DNA from: Bacteroidota bacterium
GTDB taxonomy: Bacteria; Bacteroidota; Ignavibacteria; Kapaibacteriales; HRBIN21
Direction: 5' to 3'
Length of the DNA stretch: 64,000 nucleotides
NCBI GenBank assembly: GCA_030550275.1
Contig: JAUQPR010000009.1
Span: 1-64,000 of the forward strand
Each line of letters starts with the position of its first letter. The stretch's first letter is position 1. The notes below the pieces were generated by a model that was not told the origin of the DNA, made no database searches, and saw only the letters and a list, made by a program, of their open reading frames with translations. Position numbers and translations under genes: made by a program. This document shows positions 59,769 to 64,000 of the stretch, piece by piece.

Positions 59769-60349
59769 GCGATCGGCTCTCTGCGGAATTCCTCCTCGTT
59801 GCCTACCAGCAGGGCTACTTCCCGATGGCAGACCCGGAGACGGGCGAGATCCTCTTCTTCTCGCCCGACCCGCGCGCCATCATCCCGCTGGATGCAGTGC
59901 ACATTTCACGCTCGCTCCGGCAGACGCTGCGCAAGCAGCTCTATGAGATTCGCATCAACACCGCCTTTGAAGCTGTGATGCGCGAGTGCGCCAATCGCCC
60001 CAACACCTGGATCTCGCCGGAGATGATCGCCCTCTACACCGAGCTGCACCACATGGGCTACGCGCATTCGGTCGAGAGCTGGTACCAGGGGCAACTGGTC
60101 GGCGGGCTCTACGGCGTAGCGCTCGGTGGTGCGTTCTTCGGAGAGTCCATGTTCTCGCGCATGCCCGATGCATCGAAGGTGGCGTTCGTGGCGCTCATCG
60201 AGCGGCTGCGGGAGCGCGGCTTCGTGCTGCTGGATGCACAGTACAGCAATCCCCACACGCAGCGGCTCGGGGCAATCGAAATCCCGCGCTCGGAGTTCCT
60301 TGCCCGGCTGCGCGCAGCGGTGCGACTCCACTGCCGCTTTGCAGACTGA
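59765..60349 (+). CDS. aat: Leucyl/phenylalanyl-tRNA-protein transferase
   Basis: 194-aa enzyme that adds Leu or Phe to N-terminal Lys or Arg, marking proteins for ClpAP. Visible: YQQGYFPMADPETGEILFFS, WISPEMIALYTELHHMGYAH, SVESWYQGQLVGGLYGVALG, FFGESMFSRMPDASKVAFVA and LDAQYSNPHTQRLGAIEIPR. It is the last gene of the mlaE-trmB-aat unit; its stop is three bases from the convergent OstA-like gene stop. Confidence 0.95.
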   Translation: MSDRLSAEFLLVAYQQGYFPMADPETGEILFFSPDPRAIIPLDAVHISRSLRQTLRKQLYEIRINTAFEAVMRECANRPNTWISPEMIALYTELHHMGYAHSVESWYQGQLVGGLYGVALGGAFFGESMFSRMPDASKVAFVALIERLRERGFVLLDAQYSNPHTQRLGAIEIPRSEFLARLRAAVRLHCRFAD

Positions 60350-60352
60350 GCC

Positions 60353-61606
60353 TCAGGGGACCCACCGCCGCTTGTACCGCCAGGCTATGGGCTGCGGGCG
60401 TGCGCTGTGCCACTGAAATCCCTGCAGCACCCACGCAGAGAAGTTCTCGCCGACGAGCTCCCGCGGAACATATTCGCCGTAGACCATGCTGAGCCACCGG
60501 ACCCAGCGCAGCGTATCGGCGGCAAATCCCAGCCGGATGCGGTCGGCTCCCACCCGAAAAAGCCCGCGGAAGCGCCCATCCGCATCCCGGTGGACGTACA
60601 CGCTGCGGGCAGCACCGTTGCCGCAGAGCTGCCGCACCGTATCCGAAGGGAGCACAACGACCGTATCTGCCTGCAGTTGGTGCATCCACTCGCTTGAGTC
60701 CAGCAGCACCCGCAGCCGTGCGCTGCCCCACGCACGCAGCTCCTGCAAGGTATCCGAGCGCATGGACGCCACCACCGTATCGGCGCGGAGCTCTGCCGTA
60801 CCGTACCACACGAACGGGTCGCCCCAGAGCCGGAGCCGCTCTTGCGGAGCATCTTGCCATTGCAGCTCAGCCGCCCGGGCAGCCCACACGGTATCGCCCA
60901 GAAGCTCAACACCGCCGCGTGCGGCAAGCCATTGGATCGAATCCCGCTGCAGCAGGATATGCTCTGCTCGCAGCCCCCATTGGCGGAGCGTATCCCCGTG
61001 CCGTTGGATAGTGGCTGCCCCCGCCAGCCGAATCCTCCCCATCTGCGGCAGATACTCCAGCGTGTCCGCTTCGGCTGCCCATCCGGGGAGCCTCTCCACA
61101 TAGCCTCCGCCCCAGACCAGCACGGCACCGCTTGTGCGGGCATAGCGCAGCGTATCGGTCCAGAGCTGGAGCGAATCATCATTGTAGACGACCGAACCGA
61201 AGAAGAGCAGCTCCCGACGGGCAAGCTCGTACCGCACAGAGCGGGCTCGAATGCGCTGGCTGCGCTGCTGGAGCTGCGCCCCTTCGGGCGCCGTTGCCAC
61301 TGCGGTGGTGGGGTCGTAGAGGATTCGCGGTGCCCAGATCTGCAGCTCCTCCTGCTCGATGCGCACATTGCCGGCAAGTTCGATGCGCCCGGTGTGCAGA
61401 TTCTGTATCGCCCGCTGACACCGCAGCACAACGTTGCCCTGCTGCAGCCACACATTGCCCGTGAGCTCGCGGACCTCGCCACTGTCGGTCTGGGAGCCGA
61501 CGAAGCTATCCGCATGGTGCAGAATCACCGGCAGAGGCGGTCCCACTGGCTGCTGCGAACGCAGCGGCACGGCAATGAGCGCTGCTACGGCAAGGACCCA
61601 ACGCAT
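60353..61606 (-). CDS. OstA/LptA-like LPS transport protein
   Basis: 417-aa exported protein with a signal peptide (MRWVLAVAALIAVPLRS). It is made of repeated beta-jellyroll units typical of the OstA/LptA/LptC group: VRELTGNVWLQQGNVVLRCQ, GRIELAGNVRIEQEELQIWA, LEYLPQMGRIRLAGAATIQR. That fold bridges LPS across the periplasm. Longer than E. coli LptA (185 aa), as in Bacteroidota OstA_2 proteins. Start ATG at 61606 overlaps folC by 22 bases. Confidence 0.85.
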   Translation of the reverse strand: MRWVLAVAALIAVPLRSQQPVGPPLPVILHHADSFVGSQTDSGEVRELTGNVWLQQGNVVLRCQRAIQNLHTGRIELAGNVRIEQEELQIWAPRILYDPTTAVATAPEGAQLQQRSQRIRARSVRYELARRELLFFGSVVYNDDSLQLWTDTLRYARTSGAVLVWGGGYVERLPGWAAEADTLEYLPQMGRIRLAGAATIQRHGDTLRQWGLRAEHILLQRDSIQWLAARGGVELLGDTVWAARAAELQWQDAPQERLRLWGDPFVWYGTAELRADTVVASMRSDTLQELRAWGSARLRVLLDSSEWMHQLQADTVVVLPSDTVRQLCGNGAARSVYVHRDADGRFRGLFRVGADRIRLGFAADTLRWVRWLSMVYGEYVPRELVGENFSAWVLQGFQWHSARPQPIAWRYKRRWVP

Positions 61607-62859
61607 TCCGGCTCCAGCAACGGGAGTGCTTCGGCAAGGAGGTAGAAGGAGCCCACCACCAGGAGCGGTCCCCCGCGTTCCAGTGCTGCCTGGACAGCGG
61701 TGGGGACATCCGCAAACTCCCGCACGCTCATCCCCAGCCGCCGTGCTACCGATGCAAGTGCCGGCGTCGGCAGCGCGCGCTCGGTTGTCGGTGCACAGGC
61801 GAAGAGCTCTGCGGTAATCGGCTGTAGCAGCGCAAGCATTTGGGTAACGTCCTTGTCCGCCATCACGCCGAAGACCACCGTCCAACGCGTCTGCCCGTAT
61901 CCGTGGCGCTGCAGCGTGCGACAGAGCGCTGCAATGCCTGCAGCGTTGTGGGCTACATCCACCACCACCGGTGGCGTCGCGCGGAGGAGCTCAATCCGTG
62001 CACGCAATCCGCCCCAGCGGCGCACGGCTTCAATCCCTCGGCGGCGCTGTGCCCAGTCCGTCGGGAAGTGTGGTTGCAGCTCCTCCATCACTGCCAGTGC
62101 CAACGCAAGGTTGCGGCGCTGATGCTCCCCGGCTAACGGCAACCGTACCTCTGAGCCATCGGGGAGCCGAACGCACTGCGTCAAATCCGCATACTCGGCA
62201 CGAAGGCGCACACCGCGTTGCGGGGGACGAACTGCTCTGGCTCCAAGCTCCTGCGCCCACTGGAGGAGCGTTCTGCGCAGCCACGGTCGGCGCTCCCCAA
62301 GGACCAGCACCACCCCGGGCTTGACAATGCCCACCTTCTGCCAGGCGATCTCGTGCAGCGTGCGCCCCAAGTACTCCCGATGGTCCGCATCAATGCCGGT
62401 GATGACCGCCACGAGCGGCTCGACCACGTTGGTGGCGTCGTACCGCCCTCCCATTCCCACCTCCACAACGGCGATCTGCACCCGCAGTGCCGAAAACACC
62501 TGGAAGGCAAGCGCCGTAGTCACCTCGAAAAACGTTGCCCCCAGGGCTTCCCCACGCTCCAGCACCTCCGGCAGCAGCTCCAGCACGAGCTCCTCGGCAA
62601 CGGGCACGCCATCAATGCGGATGCGCTCGGCAAACCTCAGCAGATGGGGCGAAGTGTACAGCCCCACACGGTACCCTTGCGCCCGGAGCATAGAGGCAAT
62701 GAGCGCGCACACGCTCCCCTTGCCGTTGGTTCCGGTCACGTGCACGCAGGCAAAATCCCGTTGCGGCTGCCCGACGGCATCCAACAGTGCCGTGATGCGC
62801 TCCAGTCCTGGGCGGATCCCGAAGCGGTGCAGTCGGTATAGGCGTTCGTAGAGCTCCAT
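61585..62859 (-). CDS. folC: Bifunctional folylpolyglutamate/dihydrofolate synthase
   Basis: 424-aa Mur-ligase-like enzyme that adds Glu to folates and may also make dihydrofolate. P-loop VTGTNGKGSVCALIASMLRA, then YTSPHLLRFAERIRIDG, VVEVGMGGRYDATNVVEP, ITGIDADHREYLGRTLHEIA, and C-terminal VVDVAHNAAGI. The ATG at 62859 is 24 bases after a TAATTTTG promoter motif, so the leader is short. Confidence 0.95.
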   Translation of the reverse strand: MELYERLYRLHRFGIRPGLERITALLDAVGQPQRDFACVHVTGTNGKGSVCALIASMLRAQGYRVGLYTSPHLLRFAERIRIDGVPVAEELVLELLPEVLERGEALGATFFEVTTALAFQVFSALRVQIAVVEVGMGGRYDATNVVEPLVAVITGIDADHREYLGRTLHEIAWQKVGIVKPGVVLVLGERRPWLRRTLLQWAQELGARAVRPPQRGVRLRAEYADLTQCVRLPDGSEVRLPLAGEHQRRNLALALAVMEELQPHFPTDWAQRRRGIEAVRRWGGLRARIELLRATPPVVVDVAHNAAGIAALCRTLQRHGYGQTRWTVVFGVMADKDVTQMLALLQPITAELFACAPTTERALPTPALASVARRLGMSVREFADVPTAVQAALERGGPLLVVGSFYLLAEALPLLEPECVGSLP

Positions 62860-62882
62860 GCTGCTATCCTCGCAGCAGGTCG

Positions 62883-62890
62883 CAAAATTA
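62883..62890 (-). promoter_or_regulatory. folC -7 promoter motif
   Basis: TAATTTTG followed by C on the minus strand, full match, 23 bases before the folC ATG; divergent partner of the motif at 62922-62929. Confidence 0.6.
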
Positions 62891-62921
62891 CAGCCCTTCC
62901 GCCGGCGCCGTCGAAATTGCG

Positions 62922-62929
62922 TAATTTTG
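62922..62929 (+). promoter_or_regulatory. tRNA-Pro -7 promoter motif
   Basis: TAATTTTG followed by C, full match to TAnnTTTG, 19 bases before the first base of the tRNA. Confidence 0.65.
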
Positions 62930-62948
62930 CAAGCGTTCTCCAACAGGT

Positions 62949-63022
<74 letters not shown>

Positions 63023-63047
63023 CAACGCTGTCAATGGCACGCTCTCC

Positions 63048-64000
63048 ATGCCGATTGCGCTGCATGAATTCGGCTTCCTCCGCAGCGCGGCTGTTTCCCC
63101 CGAACTCCGGATCGCCGATGTCTCCTTCAACGTTGCCCGCATCAGCGAAGCCCTGCACGCTGCTGCGCAGGAGCAGTGCGACCTTGTGGTCTTCCCGGAG
63201 CTCTGCCTGACGGGCTATTCGTGCGCGGATCTGTTCACCGAGACCGCCCTGCGCCGCGATGCCTGGCAAGGTTTGCAACGACTGTTGCCACTGACGGAGC
63301 ACTACGGACTCGTTGCCATCGTGGGGCTGCCCGTCGAGCTTGCTGGGCGCCTGTTCAACTGCGCTGCAGTGCTTGCAAATGGGCGCCTGTGCGGCATCAT
63401 CCCCAAGAGCGTGCTTCCCTCCACCGGGGAGTTCTACGAACCGCGCTGGTTCACCTCTGGCAGCAACGCCCCAGCAGCGCAATTGGAATGGAATGGCAGC
63501 ACAGTGCCCTTCGGCACGGACCTGCTCTTCCGGCTGGAGGGGATCCCCGAGGCAGTGTTGGCCGTCGAGCTGTGCGAGGACCTCTGGGCTGCCGATCGCC
63601 CCAGCACGGCGCACGCGCTCGCCGGTGCAACGGTGCTTGCCAACCTCTCGGCCAGCAACGAGGTCTTGGGCAAAGCAGCGTATCGGCGGCTTCTGGTGCA
63701 GGCGCAATCAGGGGGCTGTATTGCTGCTTACGTCTACGCCTCCGCCGGCGTGTGGGAGTCCACCACTGACATGGTCTTCTCCGGTCACAGCCTGATTGCC
63801 GAAAACGGTACCATCCTTGCCGAGAGCCAGCGATTCCGGCTTGAGACCGAGCTCATCGTCGCCGACATTGACATCGAACGCCTCTGCAACGACCGGCTGC
63901 GCAGCCCCAGCTTTGCCCAGCAACGGGCACACCGTCCGTACCGCAGTATCTCCATCGCGCTGCGGGAGCGCTCGGTAGAGGACCTGCGGCGACCGCTTTC
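63048..64000 (+). CDS. nadE: Glutamine-dependent NAD+ synthase, 5' part
   Basis: 317 codons to the window end with no stop. This is the N-terminal glutaminase (nitrilase-fold) domain that feeds ammonia to the NAD+ synthase domain beyond the window. Catalytic triad stretches are VVFPELCLTGYSC (Glu), IIPKSVLPSTGEFYEPRWF (Lys) and VLAVELCEDLWAADRP (Cys). The ATG at 63048 lies 26 bases after the tRNA, so the two may share a transcript from the motif at 62922-62929. The full family protein is near 680 aa. Confidence 0.93.
   Translation, partial: MPIALHEFGFLRSAAVSPELRIADVSFNVARISEALHAAAQEQCDLVVFPELCLTGYSCADLFTETALRRDAWQGLQRLLPLTEHYGLVAIVGLPVELAGRLFNCAAVLANGRLCGIIPKSVLPSTGEFYEPRWFTSGSNAPAAQLEWNGSTVPFGTDLLFRLEGIPEAVLAVELCEDLWAADRPSTAHALAGATVLANLSASNEVLGKAAYRRLLVQAQSGGCIAAYVYASAGVWESTTDMVFSGHSLIAENGTILAESQRFRLETELIVADIDIERLCNDRLRSPSFAQQRAHRPYRSISIALRERSVEDLRRPL

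Overview
This G+C-rich window (roughly 60-65% by eye) comes from a Gram-negative bacterium, most likely of the Bacteroidota/Chlorobiota (FCB) group. Three kinds of evidence support that. There are lipid A and LPS genes: lpxB, an lpxL-type acyltransferase, a GT9 heptosyltransferase and an OstA/LptA-like protein. There are type IX secretion markers: a PorX-type response regulator/PglZ protein and a secreted Asp-box protein with a type IX sorting domain. The promoter motif TAnnTTTG, typical of Bacteroidota, also recurs just upstream of genes at both ends of the window and in between. An Ignavibacteria/Kapabacteria-like lineage would fit the high G+C and the clade II nos genes, but that is inference.

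Layout. 1-1206: end of an unrecognised gene. 1221-12008 (minus): LPS genes, an rRNA pseudouridine synthase, family 4 uracil-DNA glycosylase, gyrB, a DciA-like protein, an ABC-2 permease, a TonB-dependent receptor and a small lipoprotein. 12009-12915: a pocket of lower G+C with doubtful small frames and a perfect 21-base tandem duplication. 12916-15421 (minus): a LytS/LytTR-type two-component pair. 15533-21364 (minus): a nitrous oxide reductase cluster nosZ-(membrane protein)-nosL-nosD-nosF-nosY, preceded by an 18-bp Crp/Fnr-type palindrome. 21562-24186 (plus): mutS. 24183-29629 (minus): hrcA-grpE-dnaJ-comEA-like-DUF3822-like-rsmD-coaD. 29677-41415 (minus): porX, tsaE, an aminotransferase, a type IX secreted protein, a GT2 glycosyltransferase, aspS, a DUF1460 amidase, DUF167 and a membrane-anchored GH2-like protein.

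41536-51235 (plus): a Nif3-like gene, a zinc-ribbon coiled-coil gene, rnhA, the RNase P RNA gene (rnpB) directly after it, an orphan HPt protein, a TolB/CsgG-like protein, rimM, trmD, queC, a CHASE-PAS protein whose kinase core is degenerate, and a protein with two OmpA domains. The rest holds a YdjM-like membrane protein and endonuclease IV (minus), rfbC (plus), ligA-ftsW/rodA-NUDIX-thiI (minus), mlaE-trmB-aat (plus), folC-lptA-like (minus), a tRNA-Pro(GGG) and the start of a glutamine-dependent nadE.

The genome is very compact. Most same-strand neighbours overlap through ATGA or TGATG, and all five convergent junctions are 14 bases or less. The nos cluster is the clearest physiological unit. 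It encodes a lipoprotein-type NosZ with all expected copper ligands, the NosL copper chaperone and the NosDFY maturation machinery, which points to anaerobic N2O respiration, probably switched on by a Crp/Fnr-family regulator. I saw no insertion sequence, CRISPR array or phage gene.
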